Source: Negativicutes bacterium (GTDB taxonomy: Bacteria; Bacillota_C; Negativicutes; Acidaminococcales; Acidaminococcaceae). From it: a DNA stretch of 64,000 bases. Positions 8,905 to 18,593 of the stretch are shown in pieces (position 1 is the first letter of the stretch; each line of letters begins with the position of its first letter). The DNA lies in NCBI GenBank assembly GCA_009930275.1, contig RZYP01000001.1, positions 186,001 to 250,000 of the forward strand. The letters are read 5' to 3'. The notes beneath the pieces are model-generated. The model was not told the origin of the DNA, ran no database searches, and saw only the letters and a list, made by a program, of their open reading frames with translations. The position numbers and the translations under genes are program-made.

Positions 8905-9720
8905 ATGTTTGTTGATCTTCACATACACAGCACTTTTTCCGATGGTTTTTTTACTCCAAAGGAAATTATTGATACTGCTATCGCAAAAAAAATCGCAGCT
9001 TTATCCATTACTGACCACGATTCTGTCAATGGTTACTTAGCGGCTCTTGCTTATTTAAAGACCTTAAAAAACGGACCGAAAATGTTCTCTGGAATAGAAT
9101 TAAGCACTCAGGATGAAGATAAAAACATCCATGTTTTAGGCTATCATTTTGATGCAGCGTATGAACCACTTTTATCTCGTACATTTGAACTACGACATGC
9201 ACGCGAAATAAGGCTGGAGAAAATTATTGAGAAGGTCAGGGGTCTGGGATTTGATATAGAAGTTGAGGTAACGGATACGTCACATCGTGCTTTTGGCAGG
9301 CCCCATGTGGCCAAAGCTTTGGTCGAAAAAGGCTTTTTCAAAAGTATTCAACAAGCTTTTGATGTTCTGCTGAAGCGTGGAAGGCCTGCTTATGTTCCTC
9401 AGCCAAAGCTAACTCCGCAAGAGGCGGTTGATTTAATACATCAGGCTGGTGGCATTGCGTGTTTGGCCCATCCAAGCGAGTTGAAAAATTTTAATTTAGT
9501 AGAAACTTTGATCAAAGAAACAAATTTCGACGGCATAGAAGTATGGCATCCGTCGGCTAATGAAGTTGAAAGCAGTTCATATTTTAAATTGGCGCAAAAA
9601 TACAAATTGTTGATTTGTGGCGGTTCAGATTTCCATGGTGATACTGGAAGATTTCCGCATAGTTTGGGAGAATTTTTAGTTCTATATGAAAATGTCAAAT
9701 CTGTGATAGAATATAAATAA
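8905..9720 (+). CDS. PHP-domain phosphoesterase, TrpH/YciV (RNase AM) family
   Basis: Metal-dependent phosphoesterase with a polymerase-and-histidinol-phosphatase fold, 271 aa. Metal ligands are visible in FVDLHIHSTFSDG at residues 2-14, TDHDS near 37, HVLGYHFD near 76, LAHPSE near 189, and GGSDFHGD near 241. Characterised relatives (E. coli YciV/TrpH, Chromobacterium Cv1693) remove 5' nucleotides from short RNAs or dephosphorylate 3',5'-nucleoside bisphosphates, so a role in nucleotide or rRNA 5' processing is the best guess. It starts one base after pepA stops, with GAAAGGA at 8891-8897 as ribosome site. Confidence 0.85.
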   Translation: MFVDLHIHSTFSDGFFTPKEIIDTAIAKKIAALSITDHDSVNGYLAALAYLKTLKNGPKMFSGIELSTQDEDKNIHVLGYHFDAAYEPLLSRTFELRHAREIRLEKIIEKVRGLGFDIEVEVTDTSHRAFGRPHVAKALVEKGFFKSIQQAFDVLLKRGRPAYVPQPKLTPQEAVDLIHQAGGIACLAHPSELKNFNLVETLIKETNFDGIEVWHPSANEVESSSYFKLAQKYKLLICGGSDFHGDTGRFPHSLGEFLVLYENVKSVIEYK

Positions 9721-9747
9721 GTCAATGTCTCTTTGGGGGAGGTCATC

Positions 9748-10596
9748 ATGGAAGTTGTTGCGTTTGTGGGGCCTAGCGGTACAGGGAAAAGTCATAGAGC
9801 TTTGGCTATTGCGCATGAATACAAAAGTGAAGCCATAATAGATGACGGCCTTCTGATTAAAGGAACAAAAATTCTTGCTGGTTCTTCAGCTAAGAATGAA
9901 CAGAACAGGATTCAGGCGGTTAAAAGAGCTATTTTTTCTGACGATGACCATGTTGAAGCAGTTAAAAAGGCAATTGCTGATGCAAAAATTGAGAGAATTT
10001 TGGTAATTGGAACTTCAACCAATATGGCATTAAAGATTTGTACTCGACTTGGTTTGCCAGATCCTGTTAAGTATGTGAAAATACAGGACATTGCCAGTAA
10101 GCACGAAATAAATAAGGCCAGGCAGATAAGGCTAAAAGAGGGCAAACACATTGTTCCGGTGCCGACTGTCGAACTTAAACCGCATTTTTCAGGTATCTTG
10201 GTTGATTTACCACATCACCTTTTTTCCAGAAAGAAAAAGACTAAAATTAGTGATGAAAAATCGATAGTAAGGCCATCTTTCAGTTATTATGGCAAGCTGG
10301 CAATTTCTGATTATGTTGTTATCGATATTGTTAATATTATTGTCAGCAAATTGAAAGGAATAGACAGAGTTACCAATATCAAGGTTCGTCGTCCCTCAGA
10401 TCCGGTTAAAGGCATGACTATTTACATTGATTTAGTTTTATTTTATGGTACTAATATATTTAATGTGGTAAGTATATTGCAGCATAACGTCAAGGAAATG
10501 GTCGAAATGATGACTGCTATGCACGTTAAAGAAGTTAATGTCGATGTGAAAAGTTTGACTGTTGAAAAAAATAAAAGCCAATTAAAAGGGGGATAA
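9748..10596 (+). CDS. P-loop NTPase fused to an Asp23/Gls24-like domain
   Basis: Cytoplasmic protein of unknown function, 282 aa. The N-terminus has a clear Walker A, AFVGPSGTGKS (residues 4-14). An ordinary kinase-like alpha/beta region runs to about 165, including ILVIGTSTNMALKICTRLGL. The C-terminal part, from about 185, resembles the Asp23/Gls24 (DUF322) envelope-stress fold: YYGKLAISDYVVIDIVNIIV, a basic turn, IYIDLVLFYGTNI and a final VNVDVKSL strand. ATG 9748 follows GGGGGAGGT; a TTG 15 bases upstream lies inside that ribosome site and is rejected. A DUF3870 gene follows 5 bp later. I recognise the parts, not the combination; no function is claimed. Confidence 0.65.
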   Translation: MEVVAFVGPSGTGKSHRALAIAHEYKSEAIIDDGLLIKGTKILAGSSAKNEQNRIQAVKRAIFSDDDHVEAVKKAIADAKIERILVIGTSTNMALKICTRLGLPDPVKYVKIQDIASKHEINKARQIRLKEGKHIVPVPTVELKPHFSGILVDLPHHLFSRKKKTKISDEKSIVRPSFSYYGKLAISDYVVIDIVNIIVSKLKGIDRVTNIKVRRPSDPVKGMTIYIDLVLFYGTNIFNVVSILQHNVKEMVEMMTAMHVKEVNVDVKSLTVEKNKSQLKGG

Positions 10597-10601
10597 TTAC
10601 C

Positions 10602-10949
10602 TTGTCTACTGAAAAACAAAGCGAAAAGGTGTTTTTTTCTGGTTACGCAAAGTTGCCTGTAGGCATTACTGCAGCTGAGGTGTATAAAGTAATTGGGTTA
10701 GTTGTAGTTGTTGATATCGAGACAGGTATTATTTCCGAGGCTGATTGTACTTTAGCCACAAAATTGGCGCGAAACTATATATCACAATTAATGTTGGGGT
10801 ATAATCTTTCTGATGGCCCGGACGGGTTCCAAAACATTTTGGATCGTAAATATCAAGGGAGCGCTAAAAAGGCTATTGCAACGGCCTTTCGCATTATCTA
10901 TGATAAATACCGAAGTTTCAAAGCCGGAGGAGAAGAACTTCCTTTATAG
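10602..10949 (+). CDS. DUF3870 domain protein
   Basis: Small conserved protein, 115 aa, with the DUF3870 pattern: FFSGYAKLPVGITAAEVYK, a V-V-V-D strand, a SEADCTLATKLARNYI helix, and a C-terminal ATAFRIIYDKY. Function unknown in the family; homologues occur in clostridia and Negativicutes. It starts at TTG 10602, about 9-10 nt after the strong site AAGGGGG at 10586-10592, and no ATG or GTG is better placed. It is the last gene of a four-gene run (pepA, PHP, P-loop/Asp23, DUF3870). Confidence 0.8.
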   Translation: MSTEKQSEKVFFSGYAKLPVGITAAEVYKVIGLVVVVDIETGIISEADCTLATKLARNYISQLMLGYNLSDGPDGFQNILDRKYQGSAKKAIATAFRIIYDKYRSFKAGGEELPL

Positions 10950-10956
10950 CAACAAT

Positions 10957-10987
10957 TTAGAAGGCTCTCAACAGAGCCTTCTTTTAT
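10957..10987 (+). terminator. Terminator after the DUF3870 gene
   Basis: AAGGCTCT (10961-10968) pairs with AGAGCCTT (10973-10980), CAAC loop, then CTTTTATTTG. Confidence 0.85.
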
Positions 10988-11016
10988 TTGTTTAATCGGT
11001 CTATCTCGTTTATAAT
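10988..11016 (+). promoter_or_regulatory. Promoter of the miaB-mutS-mutL operon
   Basis: TTGTTT at 10988-10993 and TATAAT at 11011-11016 with a 17-bp spacer, immediately after the preceding terminator. Confidence 0.7.
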
Positions 11017-11062
11017 AAAGAAGTATGATTTATTATTTTTCAGTTTATTAAGGAGCTATTAT

Positions 11063-12388
11063 ATGAGTGATAAAAAATATACGATTTTAAATTATGGTTG
11101 TCAAATGAATGAATCTGATTCGGAACATTTTGCCGGACAATTAAAGGATCTCGGTTATAATTATACAAATAATTATCATGAAGCTGATATAGTTGTTGTC
11201 AATACCTGTTGTGTACGTGAAAGCGCAGAAAAGAAAATTTTAGGCAAAATTGGCGAATTAAAAACCGTTAAAGCCAATAATCCAGGCCAAATTATATGTG
11301 TTGCCGGCTGCATGGCGCAAAAGGGCGGAGAAAAGTTAGTTAAAAAATATCCGCAGATTGACTTGTTGATTGGAACGTCTCAAGTCAACAATTTTAAGGC
11401 TATTTTACTGGGATATTTGGCCAATAAAGTGCATAAAGTTTATGATGATATGGCAATTAATGAAACAGAATTTGAAGGCCTATGTGTGCGAAAAAGTAGT
11501 TTTGCAGCCTGGATTCCTATTACATACGGTTGCAACAACTTCTGCACTTATTGTATCGTTCCCTATGTCAGAGGCAGGGAGCGCAGCCGTAGTAAAGAAA
11601 GTATAATAGCAGAAATTGAGAAAGCCGTAGCGGATGGTTTTAAGGAATTCACGCTTTTGGGACAAAATGTCAATTCTTATGGTAAAGATATGGGCGAAGG
11701 GCATTCTTTTGCTCAACTGCTACAAGATTGCAGTAATATTAAAGGGGTTGAGCGCATCAGGTACATGACCAGCCACCCGCGCGATATGAATGAAGATATT
11801 GTGAAGGTTGTGTCTGAATCAAAAAATATCTGTGAACACTTCCACATTCCAGCGCAATCAGGAAGTGACCGTATTTTACGAGCTATGAACAGGGGTTATA
11901 CCCGAGAAAAATATTTATCTTTAGTTTCTGCTATCCGCAAGCATTGTCCCGAAGCCTCCATTACTACCGATATTATTGTCGGTTTTCCTGGAGAATCCGA
12001 GCAAGATTTTCAAGATACGCTTGACCTGATGAGAGAAGTAGAATACGATGCTGCTTATACTTTTATTTATTCCAAACGTTCTGGCACACCGGCTGCGGCC
12101 TATGAGGAACAGATTCCGCTAAGTGTTAAAAAGGAGCGTCTTAATCAGTTGATGGAGCTTCAAAATCAATACAGCCTTGCTAAAAACAAACTGTTGGTTG
12201 GCAAGAGCCTCGAAGTACTGGCAGAGGGACCAAGCCATAGCAATAAGGAAGTATGGAGCGGCAGAACGAGAACTAATAAATTGGTTTTATGGCCTACAGA
12301 AGGGAGAAACTATACTGTTGGCCAGTTGCTTACTGTGAAAATAACCGCAGCACAAACATGGTTATTGAAAGGAAACGCAGAATCATGA
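11063..12388 (+). CDS. miaB: tRNA-2-methylthio-N6-dimethylallyladenosine synthase
   Basis: Radical SAM methylthiotransferase that converts i6A37 to ms2i6A37 in tRNAs reading UNN codons. The 441-aa protein has the N-terminal auxiliary cluster cysteines (YGCQMNESDSE near 12, NTCCVRE near 47, AGCMAQ near 81). It also has the radical SAM CNNFCTYC near 157-164, the SHPRD segment and a C-terminal TRAM domain. The frame runs upstream into the promoter, but AAGGAG at 11050-11055 sets ATG 11063. It overlaps mutS by ATGA. miaA, which makes the i6A substrate, is four genes downstream in the same run, so both steps of the modification are encoded together. Confidence 0.96.
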   Translation: MSDKKYTILNYGCQMNESDSEHFAGQLKDLGYNYTNNYHEADIVVVNTCCVRESAEKKILGKIGELKTVKANNPGQIICVAGCMAQKGGEKLVKKYPQIDLLIGTSQVNNFKAILLGYLANKVHKVYDDMAINETEFEGLCVRKSSFAAWIPITYGCNNFCTYCIVPYVRGRERSRSKESIIAEIEKAVADGFKEFTLLGQNVNSYGKDMGEGHSFAQLLQDCSNIKGVERIRYMTSHPRDMNEDIVKVVSESKNICEHFHIPAQSGSDRILRAMNRGYTREKYLSLVSAIRKHCPEASITTDIIVGFPGESEQDFQDTLDLMREVEYDAAYTFIYSKRSGTPAAAYEEQIPLSVKKERLNQLMELQNQYSLAKNKLLVGKSLEVLAEGPSHSNKEVWSGRTRTNKLVLWPTEGRNYTVGQLLTVKITAAQTWLLKGNAES

Positions 12389-14976
12389 CTCCAGAATACA
12401 CACCAATGGTCCAGCAATATTTAGAGGTAAAAAAGCAGCATGATGATAAGTTGCTGTTTTTTCGCTTGGGTGACTTTTACGAACTGTTTTTCGAGGATGC
12501 ATTGACAGCTTCCAGAGAACTGAATATTACACTGACTGGGCGTGCGGGTGGCCTTGAGGATAAAATTCCTATGTGCGGCGTTCCTTATCACGCTGTTGAT
12601 GGTTATATTGCCAAGCTGATTAGTAAGGGCTATCGCATTGCAATATGTGAGCAGGTTGAAGACCCTAAATTTGCAAAAGGGATAGTTCGGCGTGAAGTGA
12701 TAAAAATTATTACCCCAGGAACAGCTCTTAATGAACAGTTGCTTGATGGCAGCCATAATCAGTATCTTGTTTGTCTTTTAGAAGAAGAAGAAGAACTCTG
12801 TATGGCTGCTGTAGATGTTTCTACGGGTGAATGTCTTTGGTTTGCCGCTCAAGGAATTGGCCGCGATGACTCAGTTTGGGAGCAATTATACCGGTTGCAG
12901 CCATCAGAAGTGGTCTTGCCATTTGAGATGGCGGGCTGGACCTGGCTGTCTAAGCTTTTGCAGCAAAGATTACCAAACTGTTTGATCAGTAAGTATCAGC
13001 CGGAAACTCCGGAAACAGATTATTTTTTCAGACATTTTGGCGCAGCTGATATTTATTCTTCGCTTGTTACTAAAACAGTTGAGACAATGCTTGGTTATTT
13101 ACATGAAACGGTTAAGGCTGATCTGACTAACATTAACCGTCTTGTTTGTGTAGACAAAGAGCTATTTATGAATCTTGATGCTACGGCTATTCGTAATCTG
13201 GAACTAGTGAAAAATATGCGTGACGGAACAAAGCATGGCACACTGCTTGAGGTCCTTGACTACACAGCTACCAGTATGGGCGGCAGAAGGCTGCGTCAAT
13301 GGATAGAATGTCCATTGCTGGATGTTGCTGCAATTATCGAAAGACAAGACGCATTAGAGGGTTTGTTAGCTGATGTATCACTTCGCGAGGGTATAAGTGA
13401 AAAGCTTAAGAATGTTTTTGATTTGGAGAGAATCCTCTCAAGAATTGAAGTTGGTTCGGCTAATGCCCGTGATTTGGCTGCTTTAAGGAGTTCCCTTGAA
13501 GTTTTGCCTTCTATAAAAGAACTGTTATGTAGATGCAAGGCGCGGTTGATTAGTCGCAATAATGACCATCTATCTCTCCATCAGGAAATATATGGCGTGC
13601 TTGCAGCCGCAATTGTTGAGGAGCCGCCATTTACCGTAAGAGAAGGCGGCATGATAAAAGACGGCTATAACGCAGAACTCGATGAACTGCATGCAATTGC
13701 AAGAGACAATAAAATTTGGATGCGTGAGTTTGAGATTAGAATCAAGGAAGAAACGGGCATTAAAAACTTAAAAGTTGGCTATAATAAGGTTTTTGGGTAC
13801 TACATTGAGGTTTCTAAGGGTAATGTCGGTTTAGTGCCGGATTATTTTATTCGCAAGCAAACGCTGGTAAACGCCGAGAGATATATAGTTCCTGAATTAA
13901 AGGTTTTTGAAAATAAAATTCTGAGTGCCAAGGAAAAAATTCAGCAACTGGAATTTTATATATTTAATGAAATCAGAGAACAAATTCGCGGAAAGATGGT
14001 AGAGATACAGACTACGGCACGAGTGCTTGGCAATATTGATGCGTTGCTTGCACTTGCCCTTGCAGCCTTCCATAATAATTATACTCGCCCCGAGTTGAAC
14101 AATAAGCAGGAAATATCAATCAGAGACGGGCGCCATCCTGTAGTCGAAAGACTCTTGAAACGCGAGATATTTGTTCCTAATGATACTTTGCTTGATGCGC
14201 TATCGCAAAGAATTATTGTATTGACAGGGCCGAATATGGCTGGCAAATCTACATATATGCGGCAGGTCGCACTTCTTGTGTTAATGGCGCAGATAGGCTC
14301 GTTCATTCCTGCAAGGAGCGCAAGCATTTGTCCCGTTGACAAGATTTTTACAAGGGTAGGCGCAAGCGATGATTTAGCTACCGGTCAGAGTACGTTTATG
14401 GTCGAAATGAATGAGGTCGCTCAGATACTCCGTTATGCAACTTCGAACAGTCTGATAATTTTAGACGAAGTCGGTCGGGGTACAAGTACCTTTGATGGGA
14501 TGAGCATAGCACGTTCGGTGGTTGAATTTATTAATGAAAAAATTAAGGCAAAAACCTTATTTGCAACACATTATCACCAATTAATTGAACTGGAAACTCT
14601 GCTTCCTGCAGTGAAAAATTATTCTGTAGCAGTTAAAGAGCGAGGTAAAGAAGTAGTTTTTCTAAGAAGAATTATTCCTGGCGGTACCGATAGAAGTTAT
14701 GGTATTCATGTAGCTCAATTGGCTGGTTTGCCAAAAAAAGTTATTAATCGGGCAGAAGAAATTCTCCAGGAATATGACAGTTTTGATCACGGCAAACATA
14801 TTTCGGAAAAAATCACTGCAGTATCTGAACAAAAGGAATACCAGGATACACTTTTCACACGTTCTTTATCACAAAGCCTGCTTGCACTCGATATCATGAC
14901 CATGACCCCTTTGGAGGCAATAAATGAACTCTATAAGCTTCAAGATGAAGCTAAAAGAGAGGGCGGCCGATTATAA
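12385..14976 (+). CDS. mutS: DNA mismatch repair protein MutS
   Basis: Recognises base mismatches and small loops and recruits MutL. Length 863 aa. The N-terminal mismatch-binding motif with the wedge Phe-X-Glu is seen in RLGDFYELFFEDA near 28-40. The lever/clamp region is in the middle. The ABC-type ATPase has Walker A GPNMAGKSTYM near 615 and Walker B LIILDEVGRGTSTFDG near 691, plus the ATHYHQL switch near 728. ATG 12385 overlaps the miaB stop (ATGA). The frame extends upstream inside miaB but without a ribosome site. The GRGTS and DSF-like C-terminal tail indicate the repair paralogue, not MutS2. Confidence 0.97.
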   Translation: MTPEYTPMVQQYLEVKKQHDDKLLFFRLGDFYELFFEDALTASRELNITLTGRAGGLEDKIPMCGVPYHAVDGYIAKLISKGYRIAICEQVEDPKFAKGIVRREVIKIITPGTALNEQLLDGSHNQYLVCLLEEEEELCMAAVDVSTGECLWFAAQGIGRDDSVWEQLYRLQPSEVVLPFEMAGWTWLSKLLQQRLPNCLISKYQPETPETDYFFRHFGAADIYSSLVTKTVETMLGYLHETVKADLTNINRLVCVDKELFMNLDATAIRNLELVKNMRDGTKHGTLLEVLDYTATSMGGRRLRQWIECPLLDVAAIIERQDALEGLLADVSLREGISEKLKNVFDLERILSRIEVGSANARDLAALRSSLEVLPSIKELLCRCKARLISRNNDHLSLHQEIYGVLAAAIVEEPPFTVREGGMIKDGYNAELDELHAIARDNKIWMREFEIRIKEETGIKNLKVGYNKVFGYYIEVSKGNVGLVPDYFIRKQTLVNAERYIVPELKVFENKILSAKEKIQQLEFYIFNEIREQIRGKMVEIQTTARVLGNIDALLALALAAFHNNYTRPELNNKQEISIRDGRHPVVERLLKREIFVPNDTLLDALSQRIIVLTGPNMAGKSTYMRQVALLVLMAQIGSFIPARSASICPVDKIFTRVGASDDLATGQSTFMVEMNEVAQILRYATSNSLIILDEVGRGTSTFDGMSIARSVVEFINEKIKAKTLFATHYHQLIELETLLPAVKNYSVAVKERGKEVVFLRRIIPGGTDRSYGIHVAQLAGLPKKVINRAEEILQEYDSFDHGKHISEKITAVSEQKEYQDTLFTRSLSQSLLALDIMTMTPLEAINELYKLQDEAKREGGRL

Positions 14977-16829
14977 TGGAGCAAAAAGTACGGATTCTTG
15001 ATCAAAATACTGCTAACCAAATAGCCGCCGGCGAGGTGGTTGAAAAACCAGCGTCAGTAGTTAAAGAGTTGGTTGAAAACTCTCTTGACGCGGGGGCGGA
15101 TATAATCGAAATTTCAATTACCGATGGTGGCATTGAATACATCAGAGTTGTTGACAATGGCAGCGGCATGTCCGAAGAAAACTTGCGCCTGTCTGTCTTG
15201 CGCCATGCAACCAGTAAGATTAATACAGCAGATGATCTTCTAAGCCTTAAAACTTTAGGCTTTCGTGGCGAAGCGCTTCCCAGTATTGCTTCCGTTTCTA
15301 AATTTCGAATTTTGACAAGACTTGCCAATGATGATCTTGCTACTTCGATCACGATTGATGGCGGCGAAAATCTTGATTGTGTTAAAACCGGTGGTGCCGT
15401 TGGGACTACGGTTATAGTTGAAAACCTGTTTTTTAATGTACCGGCCAGAAGGAAATTTTTGCGGACAGTAACCACTGAGGGACGCTATATTAATGACATT
15501 ATAGGTAAAATTGCCTTGTCGCGTCCTGATGTCAGGTTTAAACTTGTTAACAATGATAAAGTGGTTGTGACGACTCCCGGTAATGGTGATACTGTAGATG
15601 CAGTAGCAGCACTATATGGAAAGAATGTTGCCAAGGAGCTGCTGCCAGTTTTTTGCGAGGAAAACAGGATTTCTATTGAGGGTTTTGTCGGCAAGCCAAC
15701 ATTATTAAAAGGTACAAGGCAGTGGCAAACAATTTTTGTAAATGGGCGAACTGTATCTAACAGAATGATAGCCAAAGCCATTGACCACGCTTATCAATCC
15801 CAGATACCGAAAGCCGGTTTTCCCTTTGCGGTATTAAATATTGTCGTGGATACTGCAAGTATTGATGTTAATGTTCATCCCCAAAAGAGCGAAATAAAAT
15901 TTAGCGATGAGGGCTTAGTATACAGAACTGTTTACCATGCGCTTGTCAGTGCTTTGACAAAACCTCTTAGTGCTTCAGTTTCTGATACGACAACTTTGCA
16001 ATCTACCGGCGATAACCAAGTTTTGACAAATGATGACATAGATTTGCAAAGAAGTGCTTATGTTCAGGATAATTTTTGGAAAGAAGATTCGAAGAGTGGT
16101 CTTTCGGCTAACAGAAATAATATTTACTTTGCCAGTCAAGGAGTTCAAAGTGTTTTTGAACAGGCAGCAATGCCTCTTCACGTCATGCGCGAAAGAATGG
16201 CTGAACAAGACGTTTTGATGAAAAACTCAGTTATAGACGTGCATAACGCAGATAACGGTGTAGATCAGATTTGGCCCTTGGGTCAGATCGACAGAGTATT
16301 TATAGTAGCGCAGTCAGAGAACAGTTTATACTTGATTGACCAACATGCTGCGCATGAGCGTATTCTTTATGACAAATTGGTAAAATGCCATGAGGATATT
16401 CCTTCTCAACAATTTTTAGTGCCTCTGTATTTGGATGCTACGCCACAAGAAATCGCCGCAATTGAAGAAAATCGCGGTTCTTTTTTGAAGCTTGGGGTAG
16501 ATATTGAGCAAGCCGGTGAAGAGATGCTTCGTATTTCCAGCTTGCCTTCGGATATTAAGGACTCTGAAGCTGAAGATTTTATTCGCGATATACTGAAAAT
16601 GATTTCAGAAATGAAAAATATATCCAATAGCGATTTGAGACAAAATGTTTTGCATTATGCGGCGTGTCATGGAGCAATTAAGGCAGGCGAAATGCTTAAT
16701 ATGCGCCAAATGCGTGCACTTATACTTGAACTTTGCAATACCGAACATCCTTTCACCTGTCCTCATGGGCGCCCTTGCATGATTGAAATATCTTCAGGGG
16801 AACTATACAAGATGTTTAAAAGAACTTAG
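14976..16829 (+). CDS. mutL: DNA mismatch repair protein MutL
   Basis: MutS partner and, in organisms lacking MutH, the nicking endonuclease. The 617-aa protein has the GHKL ATPase motifs: NSLDAGADIIEI near 33, DNGSGM near 61 and TLGFRGEALPSIASVS near 91-106. The C-terminal dimerisation/endonuclease domain has LIDQHAAHERILYD near 453-466, ACHGAIKAGEM near 566 and CPHGRPCMIEI near 597. The endonuclease motif usually reads DQHA-x2-E-x4-E; the last Glu is Asp here. The ATG shares one base with the mutS TAA (TAATG), implying translational coupling. Confidence 0.97.
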   Translation: MEQKVRILDQNTANQIAAGEVVEKPASVVKELVENSLDAGADIIEISITDGGIEYIRVVDNGSGMSEENLRLSVLRHATSKINTADDLLSLKTLGFRGEALPSIASVSKFRILTRLANDDLATSITIDGGENLDCVKTGGAVGTTVIVENLFFNVPARRKFLRTVTTEGRYINDIIGKIALSRPDVRFKLVNNDKVVVTTPGNGDTVDAVAALYGKNVAKELLPVFCEENRISIEGFVGKPTLLKGTRQWQTIFVNGRTVSNRMIAKAIDHAYQSQIPKAGFPFAVLNIVVDTASIDVNVHPQKSEIKFSDEGLVYRTVYHALVSALTKPLSASVSDTTTLQSTGDNQVLTNDDIDLQRSAYVQDNFWKEDSKSGLSANRNNIYFASQGVQSVFEQAAMPLHVMRERMAEQDVLMKNSVIDVHNADNGVDQIWPLGQIDRVFIVAQSENSLYLIDQHAAHERILYDKLVKCHEDIPSQQFLVPLYLDATPQEIAAIEENRGSFLKLGVDIEQAGEEMLRISSLPSDIKDSEAEDFIRDILKMISEMKNISNSDLRQNVLHYAACHGAIKAGEMLNMRQMRALILELCNTEHPFTCPHGRPCMIEISSGELYKMFKRT

Positions 16830-16839
16830 GAGATTATTG

Positions 16840-17616
16840 ATGTTATTTGCTGTAACAGTTGGCCTTAATGGCTCGCCTGATTTGCCTGCCCTTGCCAAAA
16901 AATGGGCATTACAACTGAATGTTCCTTATTTTGCAAGACCATCTAAAGGCACCCTGGAATCTCTGTTGCTGGAAAAGAATTTAGACGCGCTAATTGTTGC
17001 GACTAACAAGGGGCCACAGGTTATTTCCAGTGAAGGAACATTGTTTTTTCATCCCGGAATGGCTGCTTTGCGACTGAAAGAAATAATGTCCGGAGGCAAA
17101 GACAATTTCGCTGAAGCTCTGGAACTTGCGCCGGGTAAGAAAGTTTTGGACTGCACGATGGGACTTGCCGGTGATGCTGCGATAGCATCTTATATATGCG
17201 GAGTCTTGGGGAAGGTAGTTGCGCTGGAAGCATCTGTTCCGATCTGGTTTGTTGTAACTAACGGTTTAAGATCGTATCAGTCTAAAGATAAAAATCTTAT
17301 GACCGCTCTTCGCCGTATTGAGACAGTGCAAGCTACCGCTTCTGATTATTTAAAAGAGCTGCCCGATGATTCCTTTGACATTGTTTATTTCGATCCGATG
17401 TTTCGTCATCCTGTAAGTGGTTCCTCCAATATGCTTCCTTTGAGGCCAGTTGCTTTTACGGGACAACTAGAAAAGTCAGTTATTGAGGATGCTTTAAGGG
17501 TTGCGCCCTTGGTTGTTGTTAAGGAACGCAGTATAACCCTGCTGGAAAAATTGGGTATTTTTGAAGTGAGAGGCGGCCGCTATAGCAGAATTAAGTATGG
17601 CGTTAGGAGAAGATAA
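16840..17616 (+). CDS. Class I SAM methyltransferase, RsmJ-like
   Basis: A 258-aa SAM-dependent methyltransferase between mutL and miaA. The C-terminal half has the Rossmann methyltransferase motifs VLDCTMGLAGDAAIAS near 102, LGKVVALEAS near 122 and the catalytic-loop-like YFDPMFRHP near 183. These most resemble RsmJ (YhiQ), the 16S rRNA m2G1516 methyltransferase, with its typical LD-T-GLGGDA and FDPMFP pattern. The N-terminal about 95 residues form a separate small domain. ATG 16840 follows TAGGAG at 16827-16832. Substrate identity is inferred; rRNA or tRNA is plausible from the neighbours (miaB, miaA). Confidence 0.75.
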   Translation: MLFAVTVGLNGSPDLPALAKKWALQLNVPYFARPSKGTLESLLLEKNLDALIVATNKGPQVISSEGTLFFHPGMAALRLKEIMSGGKDNFAEALELAPGKKVLDCTMGLAGDAAIASYICGVLGKVVALEASVPIWFVVTNGLRSYQSKDKNLMTALRRIETVQATASDYLKELPDDSFDIVYFDPMFRHPVSGSSNMLPLRPVAFTGQLEKSVIEDALRVAPLVVVKERSITLLEKLGIFEVRGGRYSRIKYGVRRR

Positions 17617-17620
17617 GGGA

Positions 17621-18550
17621 ATGAAACAAAAGATAGTTGTTATTTTGGGCCCGACGGCTACCGGTAAAAGTCACTGCGGTATTAAACTGGCACTCAAACT
17701 ACAAACCGAGATTATATCGGGAGATTCTATGCTTGTTTATAAAAAGATGAATATTGGAACCGCTAAACCATCCGCTGATGAATTGGCTCTTGTACCTCAT
17801 CATTTTGTAAATATTCTGGAACCACCTGAAGATTTTAACGTATTCGATTTTAAAGCCAAAGCGGAAGTGCTTATAACTGAAATCAATGCACGAGGTAAAA
17901 TACCATTACTTGTCGGTGGAACAGGTTTATACATAAAAGCGCTTTTAGAAAACTATAATTTTGCTTCTGTGAACGAAAAAAATGAATTGCGCAGAGAACT
18001 GGAAGTATTCGCTGATGAACAGGGTAATAGTGCCCTTTACTCCAAGCTAGTTGTTCTTGATAGCGAGGCGGCTTCACGTTTGCATGTCAATGATCGTCGT
18101 CGTGTTATTAGAGCGATTGAAACAGCTTTGGAGGGTGAAAAAGTTTCTCAGACACATAGCAATGAAGTTGTCTACGATGCGGTTGTATTCGGTTTGAGAA
18201 TGCCACGAGCAAAACTTTATGAACGCATAAATGCACGTGTTGACGACATGGTACGCAATGGTTTGTTTGAAGAAACCAAAAAGCTTTTAGAAGCAGGAAT
18301 TCCAGCTGAAGCGCAGTCAATGAAAAGTATTGGCTATAGACAAGCATTTCAATACTATAACGGCGAAATGACAAAAGAAGAAGCCATTGACAAGATAAAG
18401 CAGTACACGCGTAATTTTGCCAAGAGGCAGGTTACCTGGTACAATAAAATGCCCTATATACAATGGTTTGATTTGGAAAATGATTTTGACTACGATCAGA
18501 TAGCTGAGGATATGTTCCAAATACTTGTGAAAAAATTTAAACTGCTGTAA
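17621..18550 (+). CDS. miaA: tRNA dimethylallyltransferase
   Basis: Transfers a dimethylallyl group to A37 of tRNAs reading UNN codons, the substrate for MiaB. Length 309 aa. Walker [14 protein letters not shown] is at residues 7-19, the [15 protein letters not shown] substrate segment near 37-50, and the [15 protein letters not shown] tRNA-contact segment near 235. Two ATGs are available (17597, 17621). TTAGGAGAAG at 17602-17611 is well spaced only for the second, which also gives the standard start [17 protein letters not shown]. Four bases separate it from the methyltransferase stop; hfq follows after 43 bp, the same miaA-hfq order as in enterobacteria. Confidence 0.96.
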   Translation: MKQKIVVILGPTATGKSHCGIKLALKLQTEIISGDSMLVYKKMNIGTAKPSADELALVPHHFVNILEPPEDFNVFDFKAKAEVLITEINARGKIPLLVGGTGLYIKALLENYNFASVNEKNELRRELEVFADEQGNSALYSKLVVLDSEAASRLHVNDRRRVIRAIETALEGEKVSQTHSNEVVYDAVVFGLRMPRAKLYERINARVDDMVRNGLFEETKKLLEAGIPAEAQSMKSIGYRQAFQYYNGEMTKEEAIDKIKQYTRNFAKRQVTWYNKMPYIQWFDLENDFDYDQIAEDMFQILVKKFKLL

Positions 18551-18593
18551 GATTATGTTATTAGATATGCGTTATAACGCGAGGGGGCTTATC

